From Hydractinia symbiolongicarpus (taxonomy: Eukaryota; Cnidaria; Hydrozoa; Anthoathecata; Hydractiniidae): a stretch of 64,000 bases of DNA. The notes under the pieces are model-generated. The model was not told where the DNA came from, ran no database searches, and saw only the letters and a list, made by a program, of their open reading frames with translations. Shown here piece after piece: positions 23,601 through 37,800 of the stretch. The stretch lies in assembly GCF_029227915.1 (NCBI RefSeq), contig NC_079887.1, positions 4,774,001 through 4,838,000 of the forward strand. Reading direction: 5' to 3'. The first letter of the stretch is position 1. Each line of letters opens with the position of its first letter. A program made the position numbers and the translations under genes.

Positions 23601-26600
23601 CCCGTGATTTTCCGTAAATCCCGGGCTTAGCCCGTATAGTCGAATGTATATAAAGAAAGTACCCAGGTAGTAAACTGATTTCCCGAACGATTTTTCAAAT
23701 TATTTCTGCACCACTAGAACGAATGAGACTTGTAGTTTTCAAAAATGTTTTCATTTTTGATGAGACGCTTAATGAACGAGGTTTAATCGCCGGCAAACGA
23801 AAACCCGCGATTTCCCGTAAATCCCGGGTTTGGCCCGTTGAGTCGAATGTATACAAAGAAAGTACCCTGTGAGCAAACTCTTTTCGAGAACGATTTTTTA
23901 AATCATTTTTTCACCACTAAAAGGCATGAGACTTCTAGTTTTCAAAAGTGTTTTCAATTTTGATGAGACGCTAAATAAAAGAAGTTTAATCGCCGGCAAA
24001 CGAAAACCCACGAGTTCCCGTAAATCCCGGGTTTGACCCGTGTAGTCGAATGTATACAAAGAAAGTACCCAGGAAGTAAACTCATTTCCCGAACGATTTT
24101 TTAAATTATTTTTTCACCACTAAAACGCATGAGACTTGTAGTTTTTAGAAATGTTTTCATTTTTGATGAGACGCCTAATGAAAGTGGTTTATTCGCCGGC
24201 AAACGAAAACCTGCGATTTCCCGTAAATCCCGGGCTTGGCCCGTATAGTCAAATGTATACAAAGAAAGTACCCAGGGAGTAAACTCATTTCCCGAACGAT
24301 TTTTTAAATTATTATTTCACCACTAAAGCCCATGAGACTTGTAGTTTTTAAAAATGTTTTCATTTTTGATGAGACGCTGAATAAAAGGAATTTAATCGCC
24401 GGTAAACGAAAAGCCGCGATTTCCCGTAAATCCCGGACTCGGCCCGTATAGTCAAAAGTATACAAAGAAAGTACCCAGGGAATAAACTCATTTCCCGAAC
24501 AATTTTTTAAATTATTATTTCACCACTAAAGCCCATGAGACTTGTAGTTTTTAAAAATGTTTTCATTTTTGATGAGACGCTGAATAAAAGGAATTTAATC
24601 GCCGGTAAACGAAAAGCCGCGATTTCCCGTAAATCCCGGACTCGGCCCGTATAGTCAAAAGTATACAAAGAAAGTACCCAGGGAATAAACTCATTTCCCG
24701 AACAATTTTTTAAATTATTATTTCACCTCTAAAGCCCATGAGACTTGTAGATTTTAAAAATGTTTTCATTTTTGATGAGACGCTAAATAAAAGGAGTTTA
24801 AGCGCCTGCAAACGAAAACCCGCCATTTCCCGTAAATCCCGGACTCGGCCCGTATAGTCAAAAGTATACAAAGAAAATACCCAGGGAAAAAACTCATTTC
24901 CCGAACGATTTTTTAAATTATTTTTTCACCACTAAAACGCATGAGACTTGTAGTTTTCAAAAGTGTTTTCATTTTTGATGAGACGCTGAATAAAAAAAGT
25001 TTAATCGCCGGCAAACGAAAACCTGCGATTTCCCGTAAATTCCGGACTCGGCCCGTATAGTCAAAAGTATACAAAGAAAGTACCCAGGGAGTAAACTCAT
25101 TTCCCGAACGATTTTTTAAATTATTATTTCACCACTAAAGCCCATGAGACTTGTAGTTTTCAGAAATGTTTTCATCTTTGATGAGACGCTGAATAAAAGA
25201 AGTTTAATCGCCGGCAAACAAAAACCCGCCATTTCCCGTAAACCCCGGACTCAGCCTGTATAGTCAAAAGTATACAAAGGAAGTACTCAGGCAGTAAACT
25301 CATTTCCCAAACGATTTTTTAAATCATTTTTTCTCTACTAAAGCGCATGAGACTTTCAGTTTTCAAAAGTGTTTTCATTTTTGATGAGACGCTGAATAAA
25401 AGAAGTTCAATCGCCGGCAAACGAAAACCCGTGATTTTCCGTAAATCCCGGGCTTAGCCCGTATAGTCAAATGTAAATAAAGAAAGTACCCAGGTAGTAA
25501 ACTGATTTCCCGAACGATTTTTCAAATTACTTCTGCACCACTAGAACGAATGAGACTTGTAGTTTTCAAAAATGTTTTCATTTTTGATGAGACGCTTAAT
25601 GAACGAGGTTTAATCGACGGCAAACGAAAACCCGCGATTTCCCGTAAATCCCGGGTTTGGCCCGTATAGTCGAATGTATACAAAGAAAGTACCCTGTGAG
25701 TAAACTTATTTCCAAAACGATTTTTTAAATTATCTTTTCACCACTAAAACGAATGAGACTTGTAGTTTTCAAAAATGTTTTCATCTTTGATGAGACGCTG
25801 AATAAAAGAAATTTAATCGCCGGCAAACGAAAACCCGCCATTTCCCGTTAACCCCGGACTCGGCCTGTATAGTCAAAAGTATACAAAGGAAGTACTCAGG
25901 CAGTAAACTCATTTCCCGAACGATTTTTTAAATCATTTTTTCTCTACTAAAGCGCATGACACTTTCAGTTTTCAAAAGTGTTTTCAATTTTGATGAGACG
26001 GTAAATAAAAGAAGTTTAATCGCCGACAAATGAAAACCCGCGATTTCCCGTAAATCCCAGGTTTGGCCCGTGTAGTCGAATGTATACAAAAAAAGTACCC
26101 TGTGAGTAAACTCATTTCCAGAACGATTTTTTAAATTATCTTTTCACCACTAAAACACTTGATACTTGTAGTTTTCAAAAATGTTTTCATTGTTGATGAG
26201 ACGCTGAATAAAAGAAGTTTAATCGCCGGCAAACGAAAACCCGCCATTTACCGTAAACCCCGGACTCAGCCTGTATAGTCAAAAGTATACAAAGGAAGTA
26301 CTCAGGCAGTAAACTCATTTCCCAAACGATTTTTTAAATCATTTTTTCTCTACTAAAGCGCATGAGACTTTCAGTTTTCAAAAGTGATTTCATTTTTGAT
26401 GAGACGCTTAATGAACGAGGTTTAATCGCCGGCAAACGAAAACCCGCGATTTCCCGTAAATCCCGGGTTTGGCCCGTGTAGTAGAATGTATACAAAGAAA
26501 GTACCCTGTGAGTAAACTCTTTTCCAGAACGATTTTTTAAATTATCTTTTCACCACTAAAACGCATGAGACTTGTAGTTTTCAAAAATGTTTTCATTTTT

Positions 26601-27637
26601 GATGAGACGCTGAATAAAAAACGTTTAATCGCCGGCAAACGAAAACCTGCGATTTTCCGTAAATCCCGGACTCGGCCCGTATAGTCAAAAGTATACAAAG
26701 AAAGTACCCAGGGAGTAAACTCATTTCCCCAACGATTTTTTAAATTATTATTTCACCACTAAAGCCCATGAGACTTGTAGTTTTCAAAAATGTTTTCATT
26801 GTTGATGAGACGCTGAATAAAAGAAGTTTAATCGCCGGCAAACGAAAACCCGCCATTTCCCGTAAACCCCGGACTCAGCCTGTATAGTCAAAAGTATACA
26901 AAGGAAGTACTCAGGCAGTAAACTCCTTTCCCAAACGATTTTTTAAATCATTTTTTCTCTACTAAAGCGCATGAGACTTTCAGTTTTCAAAAGTGTTTTC
27001 ATTTTTGATGAGACGCTGAATAAAAGAAGTTCAATCGCCGGCAAACGAATACCCGTGATTTTCCGTAAATCCCGGGCTTAGCCCGTATAGTCGAATGTAA
27101 ATAAAGAAAGTACCCAGGTAGTAAACTGATTTCCCGAACGCTTTTTCAAATTATTTCTGCACCACTAAACGAATGAGACTTGTAGTTTTCAAAAATGTTT
27201 TCATTTTTGATGAGACGCTTAATGAACGAGGTTTAATCGACGGCAAACGAAAACCCGCGATTTCCCGTAAATCCCGGGTTTGGCCCGTTGAGTCGAATGT
27301 ATACAAAGAAAGTACCCTGTGAGTAAACTCTTTTCCAGAACGATTTTTTAAATCATTTTTTCACCATTAAAACGCATGAGTTTTGTAGTTTTTCAAAAGT
27401 GTTTTCAATTTTGATGAGACGCTAAATAAAAGAAGTTTAATCGCCAGCAAACAAAAACCCACGAGTTCCCGTAAATCCCGGGTTTGGCCCGTGTAGTCGA
27501 ATGTATACAAAGAAAGTACCCAGGAAGTAAACTCATTTCCTGAACGATTTTTTAAATTATTTTTTCACCACTAAAACGCATGAGACTTGTAGTTTTCAGA
27601 AATGTTTTCATTTTTGATGAGACGCTTAATGAAAGTG
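20651..27637 (+). repeat. Type II monomer region (right part of duplication E copy 1)
   Basis: Type II classes are seen from here: a (TCTCTACTAAAGCG, often CTTTCAG), b (CTGCACCACTAGAACG), c (GACTTCTAG or TTTTCTAG, CAATTTTGATG, CACGAGTTCCCG), d (GTGGTTTATTCGCC), e (CATCTTTGATG, CGCCATTTCC), a-prime (GAGACGGTAAATAAAAG) and f (CACTTGATAC, CATTGTTGATG). The order a-b-c-d-e-a'-f recurs with gaps. Some GCCCATGAG monomers of type I are interspersed at 24.3-25.2 kb. Confidence 0.75.
24295..24699 (+). repeat. Local tandem pair of GGAATTTAATCGCCGGTAAACG monomers
   Basis: Two adjacent near-identical monomers carry the rare GGAATTTAATCG, CCGGTAAACG and AAAAGCCGCG forms. The matching part of duplication E copy 2 (about 35,520-35,720) has only one, so there was a single-monomer gain or loss. 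Confidence 0.82.
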
Positions 27638-27770
27638 GTTTAAGCGCCGGCAAACGAAAACCCGCGATTTCCCGCAAATCCCAGACTCGGCCCGTATAGT
27701 CAAAAGTATACAAAGAAAGTACCCAGGGAGTAAACTCATTTCCCGAACGATTTTTTAAATTATTTTTTCA

Positions 27771-27849
27771 CCACTAAAACGCATGAGACTTGTAGTTTTC
27801 AAAAGTGTTTTTATTTTTGATGAGACGCTGAATAAAAAAAGTTTAATCG
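27771..27849 (+). repeat. 79-bp partial monomer, occurrence 3
   Basis: The joint is identical to the one at 16,418, displaced by exactly 11,431 bp, so it was copied by the large duplication E. Confidence 0.92.
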
Positions 27850-30800
27850 CCACTAAAACGCATGAGATTTGTAGTTTTCAGAAATGTTTTCATTTTTGAT
27901 GAGACGCTTAATGAAAGTGGTTTAATCACCGGCAACCGAAAACCCGTGATTTCCCGTAACTCCCGGGCTTGGCCCGTATAGTCTAATGTATACAAAGAAA
28001 GTACCCTGTGAGTAAACTTATTTCCAAAACGATATTTTAAATTATCTTTTCACCACTAAAACGCATGAGTCTTGTAGTTTTCAAAAATGTTTTCCTTTTT
28101 GATGGGACGCTGAATAAAAGAAGTTTAATTGCCGGCAAACGAAAACCCGCGATTTCCCGTAAATCCTAGACTCGGCCCGTATAGTCAAAAGTATACAAAG
28201 AAAGTACCCAGGGAGTAAACTCATTTCCCGAACGATTTTTCAAATTATCTTTTCACCACTAAAACGCATGAGACTTGTAGTTTTCAAAAATGTTTTCATT
28301 TTTGATGAGATGCTAAATGAAAAAGGTTTAATCGCCGGCAAACAAAAACCCGCGATTTCCCGGAAATCCCGGGCTTGGCCCGTATAGTCGAATATATACA
28401 AAGAAAGTACCCAGGGAGTAAACTCATTTCCCGAACGATTTTTTTATTATTTTTTCACCACTAAAACGCAGGAGACTTGTAGTTTTCAAAAATGTTTTCA
28501 TTTTTAATGGGACGCTAAATAAAAGAAGTTTAATCGCCGGCAAACGAAAACCCGCGATTTCCCGTAACTTCCGGACTCGGCCCGTATAGTCAAAAGTATA
28601 CAAAGAAAGTACCCAGGAAGTAAACTCATTTCCTGAACGATTTTTTAAAATATTTTTTCACCACTAAAAGGCATGAGACTTGTAGTTTTCAAAAATGTTT
28701 TCATTTTTGATGAGATGCTTAATGAAAGAGGTTTAATCGCCGGCAAACAAAAACCCGCGATTTCCCGGAAATCCCGGGCTTGGCCCGTATAGTCGAATGT
28801 ATACAAAGAAAGTACCCAGGGAGTAAACTCATTTCCCGAACGATTTTTTTTTTTTTCACCACTAAAACGAATGAGACTTGTAGTTTTCAAAAATGTTTTC
28901 ATTTTTGATGAGACGCTTAATGAAAGAGGTTTAATCGCCGGCAAACGAAAACCCGCGATTTCCCGTAAATCCCGGCTTGGCCCGTATAATCGAATGTATA
29001 CAAAGAAAGTACCCTGTGAGTAAACTCATTTCCAGAACGATTTTTTAAATTATTTTTTCACCACTAAAACGCATAAGACTTGTAGTTTTCAAAAATGTTT
29101 TCATTTTTGATGAGACGCTGAATAAAAGAAGTTTAATCGCCGGCAAACGAAAACCGGCAATTTTCCGTTAATCCCGGGCTTGGCCCGTATAGTTGAATGT
29201 ATATAAAGAAAGTACCCAGGGAGTAAACTGATTTCCCGAACAATTTTTTAAATTATTATTTCACCACTAAAGCCCATGAGACTTGTAGATTTTAAAAATG
29301 TTTTCATTTTTGATGAGACGCTGAATAAAAGGAGTTTAAGCGCCGGCAAACGAAAACCCGCGATTTCCCGCAAATCCCAGACTCGGCCCGTATAGTCAAA
29401 AGTATACAAAGAAAGTACCCAGGGAGTAAACTCATTTCCCGAACGATTTTTTAAATTATTATTTCACCACTAAAGCCCATGAGACTTGTAGTTTTTAAAA
29501 ATGTTTTCATTTTTGATGAGACGCTGAATAAAAGAAGTTTAATCGCCGGCAAACGAAAACCTGCGATTTCCGGTAAATCCCAGACTCGGCATGTATAGTC
29601 AAAAGTATACAAAGGAAGTACTCAGGCAGTAAACTGATTTCCCGAACAATTTTTTAAATTATTATTTCACCACTAAAGCCCATGAGACTTGTAGATTTTA
29701 AAAATGTTTTCATTTTTGATGAGACGCTGAATAAAAGGAGTTTAAGCGCCGGCAAACGAAAACCCGCGATTTCCCGCAAATCCCAGACTCGGCCCGTATA
29801 GTCAAAAGTATACAAAGAAAGTACCCAGGGAGTAAACTCATTTCCCGAACGATTTTTTAAATTATTTTTTCACCACTAAAACGCATGAGACTTGTAGTTT
29901 TCAAAAGTGTTTTTATTTTTGATGAGACGCTGAATAAAAAAAGTTTAATCGCCGGCAAACGAAAACCTGCGATTTCCCGTAAATTCCGGACTCGGCCCGT
30001 ATAGTCAAAAGTATACAAAGAAAGTACCCAGGGAGTAAACTCATTTCCCGAACGATTTTTTAAATTATTATTTCACCACTAAAGCCCATGAGACTTGTAG
30101 TTTTTAAAAATGTTTTCATTTTTGATGAGACGCTGAATAAAAGAAGTTTAATCGCCGGCAAACGAAAACCTGCGATTTCCGGTAAATCCCAGACTCGGCA
30201 TGTATAGTCAAAAGTATACAAAGGAAGTACTCAGGCAGTAAACTCATTTCCCAAACGATTTTTTAAATCATCTTTTCACCACTAAAACGCATGAGACTTG
30301 TAGTTTTCAAAAATGTTTTCATTTTTGATGAGATGCTAAATGAAAAAGGTTTAATCGCCGGCAAACAAAAACCCGCGATTTCCCGGAAATCCCGGGCTTG
30401 GCCCGTATAGTCGAATATATACAAAGAAAGTACCCAGGGAGTAAACTGATTTCCCGAACGATTTTTTTATTATTTTTTCACCACTAAAACGCAGGAGACT
30501 TGTAGTTTTCAAAAATGTTTTCATTTTTAATGGGACGCTAAATAAAAGAAGTTTAATCGCCGGCAAACGAAAACCCGCGATTTCCCGTAACTTCCGGACT
30601 CGGCCCGTATAGTCAAAAGTATACAAAGAAAGTACCCAGGGAGTAAACTCATTTCCTGAACGATTTTTTAAAATATTTTTTCACCACTAAAAGGCATGAG
30701 ACTTGTAGTTTTCAAAAATGTTTTCATTTTTGATGAGATGCTTAATGAAAGAGGTTTAATCGCCGGCAAACAAAAACCCGCGATTTCCCGGAAATCCCGG

Positions 30801-30866
30801 GCTTGGCCCGTATAGTCGAATGTATACAAAGAAAGTACCCAGGGAGTAAACTCATTTCCCGAACGA

Positions 30867-30883
30867 TTTTTTTTTTTTTTTTT
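30867..30883 (+). repeat. 17-bp T homopolymer, duplication E partner
   Basis: The partner of 19,639-19,655 at offset +11,228, with the same length of 17. Confidence 0.9.
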
Positions 30884-31899
30884 CACCACTAAAACGAATG
30901 AGACTTGTAGTTTTCAAAAATGTTTTCATTTTTGATGAGACGCTTAATGAAAGAGGTTTAATCGCCGGCAAACGAAAACCCGCGATTTCCCGTAAATCCC
31001 GGCTTGGCCCGTATAATCGAATGTATACAAAGAAAGTACCCTGTGAGTAAACTCATTTCCAGAACGATTTTTTAAATTATTTTTTCACCACTAAAACGCA
31101 TAAGACTTGTAGTTTTCAAAAATGTTTTCATTTTTGATGAGACGCTGAATAAAAGAAGTTTAATCGCCGGCAAACGAAAACCGGCGATTTTCCGTTAATC
31201 CCGGGCTTGGCCCGTATAGTTGAATGTATATAAAGAAAGTACCCAGGGAGTAAACTGATTTCCCGAACAATTTTTTAAATTATTATTTCACCACTAAAGC
31301 CCATGAGACTTGTAGATTTTAAAAATGTTTTCATTTTTGATGAGACGCTGAATAAAAGGAGTTTAAGCGCCGGCAAACGAAAACCCGCGATTTCCCGCAA
31401 ATCCCAGACTCGGCCCGTATAGTCAAAAGTATACAAAGAAAGTACCCAGGGAGTAAACTCATTTCCCGAACGATTTTTTAAATTATTTTTTCACCACTAA
31501 AACGCATGAGACTTGTAGTTTTCAAAAGTGTTTTTATTTTTGATGAGACGCTGAATAAAAAAAGTTTAATCGCCGGCAAACGAAAACCTGCAATTTCCCG
31601 TAAATTCCGGACTCGGCCCGTATAGTCAAAAGTATACAAAGAAAGTACCTAGGGAGTAAACTCATTTCCCGAACGATTTTTTAAATTATTATTTCACCAC
31701 TAAAGCCCATGAGACTTGTAGTTTTTAAAAATGTTTTCATTTTTGATGAGACGCTGAATAAAAGAAGTTTAATCGCCGGCAAACGAAAACCTGCGATTTC
31801 CGGTAAATCCCAGACTCGGCATGTATATTCAAAAGTATACAAAGGAAGTACTCAGGCAGTAAACTCATTTCCCAAACGATTTTTTAAATCATTTTTTCT

Positions 31900-34800
31900 C
31901 TACTAAAGCGCATGAGACTTGTAGTTTTCAGAAATGTTTTCATTTTTGATGAGACGCTGAATAAAAGAAGTTCAATCGCCGGCAAACGAAAACCCGTGAT
32001 TTTCCGTAAATCCCGGGCTTAGCCCGTATAGTCGAATGTATATAAAGAAAGTACCCAGGTAGTAAACTGATTTCCCGAACGATTTTTCAAATTATTTCTG
32101 CACCACTAGAACGAATGAGACTTGTAGTTTTCAAAAATGTTTTCATTTTTGATGAGACGCTTAATGAACGAGGTTTAATCGCCGGCAAACGAAAACCCGC
32201 GATTTCCCGTAAATCCCGGGTTTGGCCCGTTGAGTCGAATGTATACAAAGAAAGTACCCTGTGAGCAAACTCTTTTCCAGAACGATTTTTTAAATCATTT
32301 TTTCACCACTAAAAGGCATGAGACTTCTAGTTTTCAAAAGTGTTTTCAATTTTGATGAGACGCTAAATAAAAGAAGTTTAATCGCCGGCAAACGAAAACC
32401 CACGAGTTCCCGTAAATCCTGGGTTTAGCCCGTGTAGTCGAATGTATACAAAGAAAGTACCCAGGAAGTAAACTCATTTCCCGAACGATTTTTTAAATTA
32501 ATTTTTCACCACTAAAACGCATGAGACTTGTAGTTTTCAGAAATGTTTTCATTTTTGATGAGACGCTTAATGAAAGTGGTTTATTCGCCGGCAAACGAAA
32601 ACCCGCGATTTCCCGTAAATCCCGGGCTTGGCCCGTATAGTCAAATGTATACAAAGAAAGTACCCTGTGAGTAAACTTATTTCCAAAACGATTTTTTAAA
32701 TTATCTTTTCACCACTAAAACGCATGAGTCTTGTAGTTTTCAAAAATGTTTTCCTTTTTGATGGGACGCTGAATGAACGAGGTTTAATCGCCGGCAAACG
32801 AAAACCCGCGATTTCCCGTAAATCCCGGGTTTGGCCCGTTGAGTCGAATGTATACAAAGAAAGTACCCTGTGAGCAAACTCTTTTCCAGAACGATTTTTT
32901 AAATCATTTTTTCACCACTAAAAGGCATGAGACTTCTAGTTTTCAAAAGTGTTTTCAATTTTGATGAGACGCTAAATAAAAGAAGTTTAATCGCCGGCAA
33001 ACGAAAACCCGCGATTTCCCGTAAATCCCGGGCTTGGCCCGTATAGTCAAATGTATACAAAGAAAGTACCCTGTGAGTAAACTTATTTCCAAAACGATTT
33101 TTTAAATTATCTTTTCACCACTAAAACGCATGAGTCTTGTAGTTTTCAAAAATGTTTTCCTTTTTGATGGGACGCTGAATGAAAGAAGTTTAATTGCCGG
33201 CAAACGAAAACCCGCGATTTCCCGTAAATCCTAGACTCGGCCCGTATAGTCAAAAGTATACAAAGAAAGTACCCAGGGAGTAAACTCATTTCCCGAACGA
33301 TTTTTTAAATTATCTTTTCACCACTAAAACGCATGAGACTTGTAGTTTTCAAAAATGTTTTCATTTTTGATGAGATGCTTAATGAAAGAGGTTTAATCGC
33401 CGGCAAACAAAAACCCGCGATTTCCCGGAAATCCCGGGCTTGGCCCGTATAGTCGAATGTATACAAAGAAAGTACCCAGTGAGTAAACTCATTTCCCGAA
33501 CGATTTTTTTATTATTTTTTCACCACTAAAACGCAGGAGACTTGTAGTTTTCAAAAATGTTTTCATTTTTAATGGGACGCTAAATAAAAGAAGTTTAATC
33601 GCCGGCAAACGAAAACCCGCGATTTCCCGTAAATTCCGGACTCGGCCCGTATAGTCAAAAGTATACAAAGAAAGTACCCAGGGAGTAAACTCATTTCCTG
33701 AACGATTTTTTAAAATATTTTTTCACCACTAAAAGGCATGAGACTTATAGTTTTCAAAAATGATTTCATTTTTGATGAGACGTTTAATAAAAGAGGTATA
33801 ATCGCCGGCAAACGAAAACCCGCGATTTCCCGTAAATCCCGGGCTTGGCCCGTATAGTCGAATGTATACAAAGAAAGTACCCAGGGAGTAAACTCATTTC
33901 CCGAACGATTTTTTTTTTTTTCACCACTAAAACGAATGAGACTTGTAGTTTTCAAAAATGTTTTCATTTTTGATGAGACGCTGAATAAAAGAAGTTTAAT
34001 CGCCGGCAAACGAAAACCGGCGATTTTTCGTAAATCCCGGGCTTGGCCCGTATAGTTGAATGTATATAAAGAAAGTACCCAGGGAGTAAACTGATTTCCC
34101 GAACAATTTTTTAAATTATTATTTCACCACTAAAGCCCATGAGACTTGTAGATTTTAAAAATGTTTTCATTTTTGATGAGACGCTGAATAAAAGGAGTTT
34201 AAGCGCCGGCAAACGAAAACCCGCGATTTCCCGCAAATCCCGGACTCAGCCCGTATAGTCAAAAGTATACAAAGAAAGTACCCAGGGAGTAAACTCATTT
34301 CCCGAACGATTTTTTAAATTATTTTTTCACCACTAAAACGCATGAGACTTGTAGTTTTCAAAAGTGTTTTTATTTTTGATGAGACGCTGAATAAAAAAAG
34401 TTTAATCGCCGGCAAACGAAAACCTGCGATTTCCCGTAAATTCCGGACTCGGCCCGTATAGTCAAAAGTATACAAAGAAAGTACCCAGGGAGTAAACTCA
34501 TTTCCCGAACGATTTTTTAAATTATTATTTCACCACTAAAGCCCATGAGACTTGTAGTTTTCAAAAATGTTTTCATTTTTGATGAGACGCTTAATGAACG
34601 AGGTTTAATCGCCGGCAAACGAAAACCCGCGATTTCCCGTAAATCCCGGGTTTGGCCCGTTGAGTCGAATGTATACAAAGAAAGTACCCTGTGAGCAAAC
34701 TCTTTTCGAGAACGATTTTTTAAATCATTTTTTCACCACTAAAAGGCATGAGACTTCTAGTTTTCAAAAGTGTTTTAAATTTTGATGAGACGCTAAATAA

Positions 34801-37800
34801 AAGAAGTTTAATCGCCGGCAAACGAAAACCCACGAGTTCCCGTAAATCCCGGGTTTGACCCGTGTAGTCGAATGTATACAAAGAAAGTACCCAGGAAGTA
34901 AACTCATTTCCCGAACGATTTTTTAAATTATTTTTTCACCACTAAAACGAATGAGACTTGTAGTTTTCAAAAATGTTTTCATTTTTGATGAGACGCTTAA
35001 TGAACGAGGTTTAATCGCCGGCAAACGAAAACCCGCGATTTCCCGTAAATCCCGGGTTTGGCCCGTTGAGTCGAATGTATACAAAGAAAGTACCCTGTGA
35101 GCAAACTCTTTTCGAGAACGATTTTTTAAATCATTTTTTCACCACTAAAAGGCATGAGACTTCTAGTTTTCAAAAGTGTTTTAAATTTTGATGAGACGCT
35201 AAATAAAAGAAGTTTAATCGCCGGCAAACGAAAACCCACGAGTTCCCGTAAATCCCGGGTTTGACCCGTGTAGTCGAATGTATACAAAGAAAGTACCCAG
35301 GAAGTAAACTCATTTCCCGAACGATTTTTTAAATTATTTTTTCACCACTAAAACGCATGAGACTTGTAGTTTTTAGAAATGTTTTCATTTTTGATGAGAC
35401 GCCTAATGAAAGTGGTTTATTCGCCGGCAAACGAAAACCTGCGATTTCCCGTAAATCCCGGGCTTGGCCCGTATAGTCAAATGTATACAAAGAAAGTACC
35501 CAGGGAGTAAACTCATTTCCCGAACGATTTTTTAAATTATTATTTCACCACTAAAGCCCATGAGACTTGTAGTTTTTAAAAATGTTTTCATTTTTGATGA
35601 GACGCTGAATAAAAGGAATTTAATCGCCGGTAAACGAAAAGCCGCGATTTCCCGTAAATCCCGGACTCGGCCCGTATAGTCAAAAGTATACAAAGAAAGT
35701 ACCCAGGGAATAAACTCATTTCCCGAACAATTTTTTAAATTATTATTTCACCTCTAAAGCCCATGAGACTTGTAGATTTTAAAAATGTTTTCATTTTTGA
35801 TGAGACGCTAAATAAAAGGAGTTTAAGCGCCTGCAAACGAAAACCCGCCATTTCCCGTAAATCCCGGACTCGGCCCGTATAGTCAAAAGTATACAAAGAA
35901 AATACCCAGGGAAAAAACTCATTTCCCGAACGATTTTTTAAATTATTTTTTCACCACTAAAACGCATGAGACTTGTAGTTTTCAAAAGTGTTTTCATTTT
36001 TGATGAGACGCTGAATAAAAAAAGTTTAATCGCCGGCAAACGAAAACCTGCGATTTCCCATAAATTCCGGACTCGGCCCGTATAGTCAAAAGTATACAAA
36101 GAAAGTACCCAGGGAGTAAACTCATTTCCCGAACGATTTTTTAAATTATTATTTCACCACTAAAGCCCATGAGACTTGTAGTTTTCAGAAATGTTTTCAT
36201 CTTTGATGAGACGCTGAATAAAAGAAGTTTAATCGCCGGCAAACAAAAACCCGCCATTTCCCGTAAACCCCGGACTCAGCCTGTATAGTCAAAAGTATAC
36301 AAGGAAGTACTCAGGCAGTAAACTCATTTCCCAAACGATTTTTTAAATCATTTTTTCTCTACTAAAGCACATGAGACTTTCAGTTTTCAAAAGTGTTTTC
36401 ATTTTTGATGAGACGCTGAATAAAAGAAGTTCAATCGCCGGCAAACGAAAACCCGTGATTTTCCGTAAATCCCGGGCTTAGCCCGTATAGTCAAATGTAA
36501 ATAAAGAAAGTACCCAGGTAGTAAACTGATTTCCCGAACGATTTTTCAAATTACTTCTGCACCACTAGAACGAATGAGACTTGTAGTTTTCAAAAATGTT
36601 TTCATTTTTGATGAGACGCTTAATGAACGAGGTTTAATCGACGGCAAACGAAAACCCGCGATTTCCCGTAAATCCCGGGTTTGGCCCGTTGAGTCGAATG
36701 TATACAAAGAAAGTACCCTGTGAGTAAACTCTTTTCCAGAACGATTTTTTAAATCATTTTTTCACCACTAAAACGCATGAGTTTTCTAGTTTCCAAAAGT
36801 GTTTTCAATTTTGATGAGACGCTAAATGAAAGAAGTTTAATCGCCAGCAAACTAAAACCCACGAGTTCCCGTAAATCCCGGGTTTGGCCCGTGTAGTCGA
36901 ATGTATACAAAGAAAGTACCCAGGAAGTAAACTCATTTCCCGAACGATTTTTTAAATTATTTTTTCACCACTAAAACGCATGAGACTTGTAGTTTTCAGA
37001 AATGTTTTCATTTTTGATGAGACGCTTAATGAAAGTGGTTTATTCGCCGGCAAACGAAAACCCGCGATTTCCCGTAAATCCCGGGCTTGGCCCGTATAGT
37101 CGAATGTATACAAAGAAAGTACCCTGTGAGTAAACTTATTTCCAAAACGATTTTTTAAATTATCTTTTCACCACTAAAACGAATGAGACTTGTAGTTTTC
37201 AAAAATGTTTTCATCTTTGATGAGACGCTGAATAAAAGAAATTTAATCGCCGGCAAACGAAAACCCGCCATTTCCCGTAAACCCCGGACTCGGCCTGTAT
37301 AGTCAAAAGTATACAAAGGAAGTACTCAGGCAGTAAACTCATTTCCCGAACGATTTTTTAAATCATTTTTTCTCTACTAAAGCGCATGACACTTTCAGTT
37401 TTCAAAAGTGTTTTCAATTTTGATGAGACGGTAAATAAAAGAAGTTTAATCGCCGACAAATGAAAACCCGCGATTTCCTGTAAATCCCAGGTTTGGCCCG
37501 TGTAGTCGAATGTATACAAAGAAAGTACCCTGTGAGTAAACTCATTTCCAGAACGATTTTTTAAATTATCTTTTCACCACTAAAACACTTGATACTTGTA
37601 GTTTTCAAAAATGTTTTCATTGTTGATGAGACGCTGAATAAAAGAAGTTTAATCGCCGGCAAACGAAAACCCGCCATTTCCCGTAAACCCCGGACTCAGC
37701 CTGTATAATCAAAAGTATACAAAGGAAGTACTCAGGCAGTAAACTCATTTCCCAAACGATTTTTTAAATCATTTTTTCTCTACTAAAGCGCATGAGACTT

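Larger units (their letters stand above)
16207..27637 (+). repeat. Large tandem segmental duplication E, copy 1 (11,431 bp)
   Basis: The segment recurs immediately downstream. Offsets are +11,431 at the left end, then 11,228, 11,025, 10,822, 11,228, 11,025, 11,430 and about 11,025 toward the right end, each step being a whole number of monomers within 1-2 bp. Rare shared marks include CCCAGTGAGTAAAC (22,451 and 33,477), CTTTTCGAGAACG (23,880), CACCTCTAAAG (24,724) and GCGCATGACACTTTCAG (25,952). It begins inside copy 2 of duplication D. Confidence 0.9.
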
